Shown here in pieces: positions 52,921-61,750 of a stretch of 64,000 nt of DNA (its first letter is position 1; the number at the start of each line of letters is the position of its first letter). Source of the stretch: Micromonospora sp. C95 (lineage in GTDB: Bacteria > Actinomycetota > Actinomycetes > Mycobacteriales > Micromonosporaceae). Below the pieces are notes generated by a model, which saw only the letters and a program-made list of their open reading frames with translations, ran no database searches and was not told where the DNA came from. Both the position numbers and the translations under genes were made by a program. The stretch spans positions 1 to 64,000 of the forward strand of contig NZ_JAGPXT010000017.1 in assembly GCF_018070465.1 (NCBI RefSeq). Reading direction: 5' to 3'.

Positions 52921-54036
52921 ATGAGCGAACTGCCAACCTCCGTCCCGCCCGCCCGGACGCTTGCCGCGCTCGTCGACACGGCCACCGTCGTCGGCCTCGG
53001 CACCAGCACCCGGGAGGCCACCGAGACCTTCCGGCTGGTCGAGGAGACCACCCACGAGTTGATCCGGCGCGGGTTCCGGGTCGTCGCGCTGCTGGACAAC
53101 CAGCGGGTTGGCGAGCGCTACGACCGGTACGTCCGGGGCGAGGACATCGACCTGGACGTGGCGCTTCGCCAGGCGTGGGGCCCGTGGCGGACGGTCGAGA
53201 TGCGCGACGCGCTCGTCCGGTTACGTCGGCACAACGAACGTCACCCGAACGATCGGGTACACGTCGTCGCCGTCGACGGTCGGCGTACGCTCCCGGCCGA
53301 CTACGACCGGGTCGTGGCGCTGCTCGCCTCGGCGGAGCCGGCGACCGTGGCGCGGATCGGTGCGATCTTCGACGTCATCCGTACCGCCCACGACAACGGT
53401 GAGCACGTCCAACGGCTGCACGGTACACACCCGGGCGTGCCCTTCGTCGATCTCGCCCGCACCGCCCGCGACCTTGCCGCCCGGCTACCCGACAGCCCGG
53501 AACGCGACGAAGCACTACCGTTGATCGCGGCGATCGTGGACTTCCACGCGCGTGCCCTCGGTGCCGGGTACGACGCGGAAGCGGAAGAGCGTGCCGCCGC
53601 CGAGCGACTCCTCGACCATCAGCGGGTCACCGGCGACCGGGTCGTGTTATGGGAGGGCAGCGCGCACGTCGCGGCGCACGGCGCGACCATGCTGGGTGCA
53701 CACCTGCGGGCGGCCCTGGGCAGCGATTACGCGGCCGTCCACGTCACCTTCGGGCACGGCAGCATCCCCGGTAGGGACATCCCGTACCCCGTCGGATCGT
53801 CACTGGACGCGGTGCTGCTCCAAGGCGGTGGTACCCGCGTCGTCGACCTGCGTACCGCCGTTGCCGAGGATCTCGCGGACCGGCCCGGCCGACCGTGGCG
53901 GACCCGGCTGATCTCCGGTCTCTACCAGGCGGACCACGACGGAGAGCACTACTACGAGCTGCCCTCGCTGGCCGGCAGCTTCGACGCGCTCGCCTTCATC
54001 CCCACGGTCACCCCGATCCATCCGCTGCCGGGTTGA
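52921..54036 (+). CDS. erythromycin-esterase-like protein
   Basis: Encodes 371 residues from ATG 52921; the frame also opens at 52897 inside the operator. The fold pattern of the erythromycin esterase family is clear in the C-terminal half (SAHVAAHGATMLGAHLRAALGSDYAAVHVTFGHGS, YPVGSSLDAVLLQG). However, the family motif usually written G-E-x-x-H-G reads VVGLGTSTREATETF here, so the expected Glu and His are missing. It is probably not a macrolide esterase and may be a redox-responsive relative, given its MerR partner. Confidence 0.82.
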   Translation: MSELPTSVPPARTLAALVDTATVVGLGTSTREATETFRLVEETTHELIRRGFRVVALLDNQRVGERYDRYVRGEDIDLDVALRQAWGPWRTVEMRDALVRLRRHNERHPNDRVHVVAVDGRRTLPADYDRVVALLASAEPATVARIGAIFDVIRTAHDNGEHVQRLHGTHPGVPFVDLARTARDLAARLPDSPERDEALPLIAAIVDFHARALGAGYDAEAEERAAAERLLDHQRVTGDRVVLWEGSAHVAAHGATMLGAHLRAALGSDYAAVHVTFGHGSIPGRDIPYPVGSSLDAVLLQGGGTRVVDLRTAVAEDLADRPGRPWRTRLISGLYQADHDGEHYYELPSLAGSFDALAFIPTVTPIHPLPG

Positions 54037-54068
54037 ACCGGCCGGCGAGCCTGCTCAGACAGGCCGGT
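54037..54068. terminator. bidirectional terminator
   Basis: ACCGGCC and GGCCGGT form a 7-bp stem spanning the 18-bp gap between the convergent esterase-like and deoxyribosyltransferase-like genes. Confidence 0.55.
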
Positions 54069-54843
54069 GGTTGTTGGAGCCGCGCGCCCGTTGAATCAGG
54101 TTCTCCACCCACCGCTCGAACTTGCTGCTGCCGCCACCGAGCAGTCCGGCGAGATCGTCCTCGGTGACCCCGCCGCGGGCGGCCAGCGACTCGACCATCG
54201 TCCGCAGCCGGCGATGGTCGTCGTCCTCGGCCGCCGTCACCCCCACCACGCCCGCCCCGAGGTGGCGTTGCAGATCCTGGAGGATGTCCATCATCTGCGG
54301 CAGCGTCTCGATGACCTGGGACAGACCGGCCTCGTGCGGGCTGGACGAGCCGCGCAGTTCCTGCAGGGTGAGGGCCACCGACATCGGGGTGACGATGTCG
54401 GCCTCGCTGCCGATGGCGTCGATGGCCCGGCCGAGCTGCTCCTTGGCGGTGTGCACGCTGTCCAGGTCGGTGTGGTCGACCAGGATCGTCCGCATGCCGT
54501 GCACGTCGAAGGGCAGTTGCTGGTCCTTCGCCATCAACTGGACGAACGGTTTACGCAGTGCGTGCCGGACCGCCAGCTCGTAGAAGACGTTGGCGTTCTG
54601 GTCGGTCAGGTCGGCGATCACCAGGTCGTTGCGGATGATGCGGTCCAGCACCTGGGAGGTGATCAGACCGGCCCGTTCGATCTCGTCGCCACGTATCGCG
54701 ACGAAGCCACGCGCCTCCACCACCGGGCGGATCACGTGCTTGAGGATCTGGTCGCTGCGTCTGCGGATCTCCGAGTCCTCCGGACCGATCGGGGCGATCA
54801 CGAAACACTCACGACGCGTCGGCTGCTCGTTGTCCTCCCCCAT
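54055..54843 (-). CDS. nucleoside deoxyribosyltransferase/TIR-like protein
   Basis: Encodes 262 residues. The N-terminal 150 have a TIR-related Rossmann pattern: CFVIAPIGPEDSEIRRRSDQ (13-32), HVIRPVVEARGFVAIRGDEIERAG, and DLVIADLTDQNANVFYELAVRHAL (73-96). This pattern is shared by nucleoside 2-deoxyribosyltransferases and predicted NAD- or nucleotide-acting conflict effectors. The rest is helical. TACGCT 6 bp before ATG 54843 suggests a leaderless start. It is the third gene of the radical SAM/HEXXH unit. Confidence 0.8.
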   Translation of the reverse strand: MGEDNEQPTRRECFVIAPIGPEDSEIRRRSDQILKHVIRPVVEARGFVAIRGDEIERAGLITSQVLDRIIRNDLVIADLTDQNANVFYELAVRHALRKPFVQLMAKDQQLPFDVHGMRTILVDHTDLDSVHTAKEQLGRAIDAIGSEADIVTPMSVALTLQELRGSSSPHEAGLSQVIETLPQMMDILQDLQRHLGAGVVGVTAAEDDDHRRLRTMVESLAARGGVTEDDLAGLLGGGSSKFERWVENLIQRARGSNNHRPV

Positions 54844-54878
54844 GAACCCAGCGTAGTTGAGGCTGGCGGGACGGGTGG

Positions 54879-56183
54879 TCAGCCGGTCGGTGCCCGGTAA
54901 CGGTCCCACCGGCTGCGGTGTGCGGCCAGCAGTCGGTTGGCCTCGACGGTCGCCCGCTCGCTGACCGGCTCCGCCAACCACCGGTCGAGCACGGCGGCCA
55001 TGCCGTCGACCAGGTGTCGACCCACCGGGGTGAGTCGCCGCTGTGCGGCCAGCACCGCGACGGTGTCGGCGGCGGCCCTGCTCCACCGGGCGAACCTGAC
55101 CTCCGCGTGGTGCCGCGCCGCACCCGACTCCGTGACCTGCATCTGCCGACGCCAGAACCCCGCCACCCCCAGGTGGGCGTACGCGCCGTGCAGCAGACCG
55201 TCCAGGGGCCGCGGGTCGGTCCGCCACGGTGCGTAGAACAGCTCGGTGGACCCCGGTTCGAGCGTGGCGAACATGTCGGTGAGTGCGGCCAGCTTGGCGT
55301 GCTGGATCTCGTGCGCGAGTACCACTGCCGTCGACCGGGCATCCGGTGGCAGCGACATGGCCACCGACCCGAAGGCGTGGTGGAAGGTGCCGCTGCGGGT
55401 GCTCGTCCGGGGCGCGGGGATCGGCACCAGGGCACCCATCAGTGCCGAGATCTCCTCGGCGACCGGCCGGTGGTGGTCGACCAGGATCCGCCACGCGCCG
55501 TCGAGACGTGACCGCCAGACCTCGGTCGGGAGACCGCCATCGCGGCTGTCTCTGCTCAATCCAGGTACGTACTGCCAGGTCCGGGTGTCCACCAGCAGCG
55601 AAAGGGCCAACCCGCCATGTGCGACGTCCAGCCGGGACAGTGGTCGCCAACGCCGGTCGGCCGGCCGGTCGGCGTCGACGTCGACCTTCTCTCCGGCGGC
55701 GGTCGCCCACGCCTGCCCGCCGGACGTGCGGACCCGGGCCCGGGTCGCGGTGACCGGGAGGGCCAGCGTGCCGAGGCCCGGCAGGTCCAGTCGGCCGTTG
55801 GCACCGGGGGCCAGCGGGACGTCGAGTTCGGTCTCGGCGCCGGCCCGGACCGCTGCGGTGACCGCCACGGCGGCAAGCAGTCCCGGGTACGCAGTCGCCG
55901 CGTTGCCCGCCTCCAGCAGCGACACGGTGCCGAACGCCCACGCGGCGACGGGCGGATGGGAGAGCGCGGCCACCCGGTCCGGCGCGGGCACCTCGGCCAG
56001 CACGCGGTACGCCGACTCGACCACCGCCCGATCCGGGTGCGCCGTCTCGCGTACCAGCAGCAGCAGGGCGCGTACCAGCAGGAGGGTCTTGCTGTGCTGC
56101 GCGGCCCGCAGCCACGTCACCGCCGCCACCCCGCCCCGGCCGGCGGCGAGTTCGTCGAGGACCGCCCTCGGCATCCGGTGCAC
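54879..56183 (-). CDS. HEXXH-motif peptide-modification protein
   Basis: Encodes about 434 residues. The segment MPRAVLDELAAGRGGVAAVTWLRAAQHSKTLLLV matches the HEXXH-domain family (TIGR04267-like) that is commonly fused to the C-terminus of FxsB. The motif HEIQH (about 291-295, VLAHEIQHAKLAALTD) is intact, so it may bind metal. In the FxsB fusion the domain is described as an inactivated metallohydrolase, so the intact motif is notable. The start is uncertain among TTG 56195, GTG 56183 and ATG 56174. It is 8 bp after the radical SAM gene. Confidence 0.85.
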   Translation of the reverse strand: MHRMPRAVLDELAAGRGGVAAVTWLRAAQHSKTLLLVRALLLLVRETAHPDRAVVESAYRVLAEVPAPDRVAALSHPPVAAWAFGTVSLLEAGNAATAYPGLLAAVAVTAAVRAGAETELDVPLAPGANGRLDLPGLGTLALPVTATRARVRTSGGQAWATAAGEKVDVDADRPADRRWRPLSRLDVAHGGLALSLLVDTRTWQYVPGLSRDSRDGGLPTEVWRSRLDGAWRILVDHHRPVAEEISALMGALVPIPAPRTSTRSGTFHHAFGSVAMSLPPDARSTAVVLAHEIQHAKLAALTDMFATLEPGSTELFYAPWRTDPRPLDGLLHGAYAHLGVAGFWRRQMQVTESGAARHHAEVRFARWSRAAADTVAVLAAQRRLTPVGRHLVDGMAAVLDRWLAEPVSERATVEANRLLAAHRSRWDRYRAPTG

Positions 56184-56191
56184 CGACGGGA

Positions 56192-57391
56192 TCAACGGGT
56201 CACCCGCGGCAGCGTCGCCACGTCCCGACGTACCGTCTGCCGGATGTGGCCGATCAGGGCGTACAGGTCGGGGCAGTAGACCGACGGGTTGTCGAAGCCG
56301 TTGTCGGCCCGCCAGCGGTGGGTACGCAGCCCGCCGCCACAGACCCGCCGCAGGTCGCACGCGCCGCAGGTGGCGCAGAGCGCCGCCGCGCCGCTCTGCT
56401 GGGCCCGCACCGCCGGCAGGTCGAGGGCGACGTCGAACGGATCATGCTGCACGTGCAGGCCGGTACCGGCCGCGCCGGCGTAGGCGGCGGCGAGGGTGTC
56501 GTCCATCTCGATCTGACCATCGGTCTGCACCACCGCCACCACCACCGGACTGAGACCCACCCCGGCCAGGTGGGAGGCGCCGCCGAGCAGCAGTTGGATG
56601 ATCTCGTCGAAGAGACGGATCCGGACCGGTGGGCCCGGTGTGTGGTACCACCTGTCGAACACCGAGATCAGCCAGCGCGCGTACGGGGTCCGACGAGGAT
56701 CGGCCGGGCGCTCGGGCGGGGGAGTGCTCCAGGTGCCGTGCGGTAGCAGGAAGTCGATCGTCGGCGGCCGGTGCTCGATCAGGCTGAGGTAGGTGGCGAC
56801 CGGGTCGTTGCGGAGGTCGACCGTGCACAGCAGCCCGTTGAACAGGTGCGGGTAACCCGTGGTGAGGCGACGCAGCGCGGCCTCGACGCGGGCGTGGCTG
56901 CCCTGCCCGTCGGGCCCGCGCCGATGTCGGTCGTGGGCGACCCGGTCACCGTCGAGGCTGATGCTGAGCCGCACGTCGAGCCGGTCGAACAGGCTGAGGT
57001 ACCGGTCGTCCAGCCGGGTGGCGTTCGTCTGCACCGTCATGCGTACCGGCACCGGTGCCACGCCCTGTCGGATGACCGACACGGCCGCCTCGACGCGTTC
57101 CGGTCCGGCCAGCAGCGGCTCACCGCCGTGCAGGACCACCGACACCCGGTCGAGTCGGTGTGCCCGGGCGTGTTCGCCGATGCGCCGGGCGGTCGCGTCG
57201 AGCACCTCGGGTCGCATGGCTCGGGGCAGATCGCGCCACCGCTGGTCGGCCATCGTGTAGACGTAGCAGTGGTCGCAGGCCAGGTCGCAGCGGCTGTGCA
57301 GCTTGAGCACGAACTGGCGGAAGGCGACGGGTGCGGCGTGGTGGGTGGCGGTGCCGCCGGCTGGCGGGTGGCCGTCGTCGGATCCGGGCAT
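56192..57391 (-). CDS. fxsB: radical SAM/SPASM peptide maturase, FxsB-type
   Basis: Encodes about 399 residues from ATG 57391 (GTG 57403 possible). The cluster CDLACDHCYVY has Cys35, Cys39, Cys42 (CxxxCxxC). VVLHGGEPLL, QTNATRLDD and LSISLDGDRVAHDRHR follow the radical SAM fold. A SPASM domain has Cys339, 342, 345, 351 and 373 (CATCGACDLRRVCGGG, then NPSVYCPDLYALI). FxsB-like enzymes form cyclophane cross-links in FxSxx peptides. The HEXXH part that is often fused to it is a separate gene here. Confidence 0.92.
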   Translation of the reverse strand: MPGSDDGHPPAGGTATHHAAPVAFRQFVLKLHSRCDLACDHCYVYTMADQRWRDLPRAMRPEVLDATARRIGEHARAHRLDRVSVVLHGGEPLLAGPERVEAAVSVIRQGVAPVPVRMTVQTNATRLDDRYLSLFDRLDVRLSISLDGDRVAHDRHRRGPDGQGSHARVEAALRRLTTGYPHLFNGLLCTVDLRNDPVATYLSLIEHRPPTIDFLLPHGTWSTPPPERPADPRRTPYARWLISVFDRWYHTPGPPVRIRLFDEIIQLLLGGASHLAGVGLSPVVVAVVQTDGQIEMDDTLAAAYAGAAGTGLHVQHDPFDVALDLPAVRAQQSGAAALCATCGACDLRRVCGGGLRTHRWRADNGFDNPSVYCPDLYALIGHIRQTVRRDVATLPRVTR

Positions 57392-57553
57392 CAGGCGCTT
57401 CACCGTCCTGGCTGCGGCCGGTCGGCCGGGGTCGACGGGTCCACAGCATACATCGACAGGTGACGTTCCGTTCGCCGTGTTTGACCTGATCCGGGGAGTC
57501 GATCCCCGGCTGGATCGGTGCGGCGGGCGAATGGTCCGGCCCGCGTACGGCCG

Positions 57554-57581
57554 TTTGGCGGCCACGTCATACCGTTATCAT
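57554..57581 (+). promoter_or_regulatory. candidate promoter of the precursor gene
   Basis: TTTGGC-N16-TATCAT, in the 276-bp region between the divergent radical SAM gene and the precursor gene. The region is locally AT-richer around TATCAT. On the minus strand TATGCT (57445-57450) is a candidate -10 for fxsB. Confidence 0.4.
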
Positions 57582-57667
57582 GGGCGTACGCAGCGGATCT
57601 GGCCAACGTCGACGTCCGGCTTGCGACGCGATCATTGGGCGAGAGGCAGACAGGCGGTGATCGGGGG

Positions 57668-57850
57668 ATGGACACCGGGGAGGACTCGTTGCGCTCCGAT
57701 TTGATCGATCTGACCGACGTGGACCTGGTCGCGCTCGACGCCGTGCCGAGTGAGGTGCTCCTGGCCGCGTTGCACCGGTTGCAGCGCCGCAGCGGCGCTG
57801 CCGGTGACCAGTACGCGGGCTGGAACAGCGCCATCGATGGCGACGACTGA
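57668..57850 (+). CDS. fxsA: FxSxx-type RiPP precursor, WNSAI variant
   Basis: Encodes 60 residues from ATG 57668 after a GGGGG-rich ribosome binding site. The leader LIDLTDVDLVALDAVPSEVLLAALHRLQRR resembles FxsA-family leaders. The C-terminal core reads Y-A-G-W-N-S-A-I-D-G-D-D. An aromatic-x-Ser motif (W-N-S) stands where F-x-S is usual, followed by a four-residue tail D-G-D-D instead of ending at position xx. It is in the immediate vicinity of radical SAM, HEXXH and FxsT-like genes. The stop overlaps fxsT by 14 bp. Precursor identity is well supported by context; exact modification is not. Confidence 0.85.
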   Translation: MDTGEDSLRSDLIDLTDVDLVALDAVPSEVLLAALHRLQRRSGAAGDQYAGWNSAIDGDD

Positions 57851-60800
57851 CCGCGGGGACGCCCCGGTCGTCCCGGGCGACGTTCCGCAGCAGCGACCGG
57901 CCCGTGGCCCGGCCGGCCAGCCGGGCCGGGAGGAGTCCGTCGGCACCTGCACCATCGTCTCCTTCGTCTCGCCCACCAGCGGCACCGGGCGCAGCAGCGC
58001 GGTCGCCAACATCGCCTGGATCCTCGCTTCCAACGGCAAGCGGGTCCTCGCCCTGGACTGGTGCACCAAGACACCCCGGGTCTACGACTATCTGCGTTCG
58101 TTCCGGGTGGACGCGGTACCGGCCGCCGGGGTGCTCGGCCCGGAACTCGCCACGCTGACCAGCCCGCATCCGGACACGCATCCGCACCGGGCGGCGACGA
58201 CCGCGCCCCCCGGGCCGGAACAGGGCATGCTCTACCGATACGCGATCTCCGGGTCGAGTTTCGGGTTCGAGATGATCGGCATCAGCCTCGACGTCAACGC
58301 CCTACCCGAGGTCGATCCGGTCCGCGCCCGGCAACTGCTGCAACACGGCGGCTACGACTACGTGCTGATCGACACCCCGGTCGACCTCACCCTGCCCGGC
58401 GTCACCTACACCGCCACGCTCAGCGACGTGGCGGTGGTGTCGATACCGCCCCGCCGGCAGGCGATGCAGCAGGCGGCGGAGCTGGCTGCCCAGCTCCAGC
58501 GGGAGGCCACCGGCGGCATCCGGGTGCTCGCCGCACCGACGCTGCGCGACATGAGCCAACCGTGGTACGGACCGGCCCGCGACTCGGCCCGCAAGGCGTT
58601 CGCCAACCTGCTCGACGAGTCGACCACCGGGTTGTCCGGTGCCTCCACGGTGGAGATCGTTGAGGTACCCGAGCCGGCGTACGACACCTACGACGACGTG
58701 CTGGCGGTGCTGGCCGACACGCCGGGCAGCGAGAACACCCTCCTGGCGGCCTACGAGCAGATGGCCTCCTGGATCAGCGGTGGCGCGGTGGCCCGGCTGG
58801 CCGAGGTGCCCGAGCGGATCCGTCGCCGCTACCGCCGGGGTGTGCTGCTCGACCCGGCCGAGAGCGCGGACGAGATCCAGGTGCTCTACGAGCCCGTCGA
58901 CCGGCCGTTCGCCGACTGGGTCGCCGGTCTGTTGCGCCGGGCCAACGCCCAGGTCCAGCGGCACGTCGTGCGGTCGGGGCTGGCGCCGGCCCACGGCCCG
59001 GACGCCACGGTGCTGGCGATCCTCTCGCCGGGCGTGCTCGAGGCCCTCGGCACCGGCGGCGCGGCTGCGCCAGCCACCGACGTCGCGGTGTTCGGCGTAC
59101 TGACCAGCGGGGAAGTGCCGGAACAGCTGGATCCGAGCCAGGTCGTCGACCTCCGGGCGGTCGACGGGGCGCGGGCCCAGGCGCTACTGCTCAGCCGGCT
59201 CGGCCTCATCGCACCCGGGCAACCCACCGGCGACCTGCGGACCGCGCCGCGCTATCCGTACGAGGCGGACCGTCGGTTGCGGACGAACCTGCCACCGCGT
59301 AACGAGTCCTTCGTCGGTCGCGGCGAGTACCTCGAACGGCTGCGTGATCAGCTCACCGACGGCGGCGGGCCGGTGACCCTGACCGGCGGCGCCGGAGTCG
59401 GCAAGAGTGAGATCGCCCGCGAGTTCGCCCACCGCTTCGCCTACGACTACGACGTCGTCTGGTGGCTCCCGGCGCAGGATCGGGAGACCGTCCAGGCGGC
59501 ACTGGGCGAGCTGGCCCAGGAGATCAACGTGGCCGACAGCGACGGGGCGGCGGAGGCGGCGGTGGCCGCCCTGTCGGCTCCGCGCAGTGCCTTCGCCCGC
59601 TGGCTGTTGATCTACGACAACGCCGACGACGCGGAGGTGCTGGCCGGACTGCTGCCCCATTCCGGGGTCGGGCACGTGCTGTTCACCTCGCGGGACGACG
59701 GTTCCTCGAACCTGCCGGCACCGCTTGAGGTGGCGGCCTTCACCGGCGACGAGAGCACCGCGATGCTGCGGCGGACCCTCGGCATCAGCGCCGAGGACGC
59801 CCGGGCCATCGCGGCTGCCGTGGAGCACCTGCCGCTGGCGCTGCGGTTGGCCACCGCATGGATCCGCGAGCGGACCCGGGCCCTGGAGCGTGCGGGGACG
59901 CCCAACCTGGAGGCCGTCGGCCGGTGCGTCGCCGAGTTGCTGGACTGGCTGCGGCGGCCCTCCGCCGAGGAGGAACCGACCGAGTGGATTCCCGGCTCCC
60001 GCACCTCGATGGTGTCCCGGGTGCTGGACATCACCCTGGCCACCCTGCGGGAAACCGAGTTCGGCTCGCTGGCGATCCGGGTCGCCGAACTCGGTTCGTT
60101 CCTATCGCCGGAGGGCATCGGTTTTTCGCTGCTGCGGTCGGTGCCGATGCTCACCCAACTCGCCGCCGCCGCCGACCTCGACGCGGAGGAGTTGCTACTC
60201 GACGCCGGGGAGGTCGACCTGGTGCTGACCGTAGGCGCGCGCTTCGCCCTCTTCGACATCGACTGGGGGCGCGGTGCCTCGCTGCGGATGCACCGGGCCA
60301 TCCAGGTCCTGCTGCGCGAGGCGATGCCCGAGCCGCAGCGGCGCGAGCGCCATCGCCAGGTTCTGCGTGGGCTGGCCGGCTACGCGCCGACGGACCCGGA
60401 GGCCGACGACCGCCGCCACCTGCCGGTCTTCGAGGAGCTGCAGCGCCACCTGGTGCCCTCCGGCGCCCTGACGGCCGACGAGGCGCCCGTGCGGCACTGG
60501 GTGGTGAAGCAGGTCCGCTACCTGTTCTTCTTCGGCGACAGCAACGCCTGGCAGTCGGCGGTGCGGTTGGCCCAGCAGGCCTGCGACCGGTGGACGGCCA
60601 ACGGCGAGTTCGACCAGTTGACCATGCGGCTGTTCGTCCAGACCGCCAACCTGCACCGGGTGCTGGGCAAGCACCAGGAGGCGCTGCGCCTGGACGAGCA
60701 GGTGCTCAGTGAGCAACGCCGCCGGCACGGGCTACGACACTTCCGGACCCTCATCGTGGGCCGGGGCCGCGGTGGTGACCTGCGCGGTCTCGGACGATTC

Positions 60801-61739
60801 GAGGAGGCGCTGGTGGAGGACCAGGCGGTCCTGATCGGCTACCAGGAGGTGCTCGGCGACGATCACCCGAACACCCTGATGGCGATCAACAACCTCGCCA
60901 TCGCCTTCCAGTTGACCGGCGACACGCGGGAGGCACTGCGGCTGGCCCACCAGTTGCTCGACCGGTGGATGTCGCTGTTCGGGCCGGAGGAACCGGCGAC
61001 GTGGCGGGCGTCGTGCCTGGTGGGGACGCTTGAGCGGGAGGCCGGCGAGTACGACCTGTCGCTGGCCACCCTGCGCGAGACCCTGGAACGGGTGCACGAG
61101 CTGCGGTCGGCCAGCCACCTCGACGAGCTGCGCGTCAACCGCAGCCTCGCGGTCACCGAACGGCGGCTCGGGCTCGGCATCGCCGCGAAGAATCGCAGCA
61201 TCGAGACGTTCCGGGGCTACCGTGACCGGTTCGGTGGGGACCACCCGTACACCCGGTCCAGCAAGCTCAGCATGGCCGTGGACTACTACCGGGCCGGCGA
61301 CGCCGGGGTCGCCGTCGAAAACGCCAACAGCTGCCTGCGCGGCTACGAGCGGCAGTTGGAGGCCGGGCACCCGTTCACCGCCGTCTGCTCGGTCGACCTG
61401 GGGCTGTTCCAGCGGGGGGCGGGAGAGTACGACCAGGCCGTACGGGATGGCGAACGGGGCCTGCGTACGCTCCGCGCCCGGCTCGGCGACACCCATCCGT
61501 GGACGCTCACCGCTGCCACCGCCCAGGCCGGTCACCTGGCGGCCCGTGGCGACTTCGCCGACGCCATCCGGATCCAGGAGGACACGCAGCACACCTGCCT
61601 GCGCTATCTGGGTCGACGCCATCCCTGCACGGTCGACGCCGTCGCCAACCTCGCGGCGATCCGGGCGCTCCGCGACGGTGCCCCCGGCGCTGGCCCCGCC
61701 GCCCTCACCGATACCGACATCGACGTGCCAAGAAGCTGA
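57837..61739 (+). CDS. fxsT: FxsT-like NB-ARC/TPR protein
   Basis: Encodes 1300 residues from ATG 57837, overlapping the precursor stop. The N-terminal SIMIBI/ParA-like unit has the P-loop-like SPTSGTGRSS (45-54), where the invariant Lys is replaced by Arg, and VLIDTPVDLTL. An NB-ARC ATPase has GGAGVGKSEIA near residue 517 and LIYDNAD. The remainder is TPR/helical repeats (LRLDEQVLSEQRRRHG, GDDHPNTLMAINNLAIAFQLTG). Its role in the FxSxx system is unknown; a regulatory or scaffold role is inferred. Confidence 0.88.
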   Translation: MATTDRGDAPVVPGDVPQQRPARGPAGQPGREESVGTCTIVSFVSPTSGTGRSSAVANIAWILASNGKRVLALDWCTKTPRVYDYLRSFRVDAVPAAGVLGPELATLTSPHPDTHPHRAATTAPPGPEQGMLYRYAISGSSFGFEMIGISLDVNALPEVDPVRARQLLQHGGYDYVLIDTPVDLTLPGVTYTATLSDVAVVSIPPRRQAMQQAAELAAQLQREATGGIRVLAAPTLRDMSQPWYGPARDSARKAFANLLDESTTGLSGASTVEIVEVPEPAYDTYDDVLAVLADTPGSENTLLAAYEQMASWISGGAVARLAEVPERIRRRYRRGVLLDPAESADEIQVLYEPVDRPFADWVAGLLRRANAQVQRHVVRSGLAPAHGPDATVLAILSPGVLEALGTGGAAAPATDVAVFGVLTSGEVPEQLDPSQVVDLRAVDGARAQALLLSRLGLIAPGQPTGDLRTAPRYPYEADRRLRTNLPPRNESFVGRGEYLERLRDQLTDGGGPVTLTGGAGVGKSEIAREFAHRFAYDYDVVWWLPAQDRETVQAALGELAQEINVADSDGAAEAAVAALSAPRSAFARWLLIYDNADDAEVLAGLLPHSGVGHVLFTSRDDGSSNLPAPLEVAAFTGDESTAMLRRTLGISAEDARAIAAAVEHLPLALRLATAWIRERTRALERAGTPNLEAVGRCVAELLDWLRRPSAEEEPTEWIPGSRTSMVSRVLDITLATLRETEFGSLAIRVAELGSFLSPEGIGFSLLRSVPMLTQLAAAADLDAEELLLDAGEVDLVLTVGARFALFDIDWGRGASLRMHRAIQVLLREAMPEPQRRERHRQVLRGLAGYAPTDPEADDRRHLPVFEELQRHLVPSGALTADEAPVRHWVVKQVRYLFFFGDSNAWQSAVRLAQQACDRWTANGEFDQLTMRLFVQTANLHRVLGKHQEALRLDEQVLSEQRRRHGLRHFRTLIVGRGRGGDLRGLGRFEEALVEDQAVLIGYQEVLGDDHPNTLMAINNLAIAFQLTGDTREALRLAHQLLDRWMSLFGPEEPATWRASCLVGTLEREAGEYDLSLATLRETLERVHELRSASHLDELRVNRSLAVTERRLGLGIAAKNRSIETFRGYRDRFGGDHPYTRSSKLSMAVDYYRAGDAGVAVENANSCLRGYERQLEAGHPFTAVCSVDLGLFQRGAGEYDQAVRDGERGLRTLRARLGDTHPWTLTAATAQAGHLAARGDFADAIRIQEDTQHTCLRYLGRRHPCTVDAVANLAAIRALRDGAPGAGPAALTDTDIDVPRS

Positions 61740-61750
61740 GGAGTGGACAG

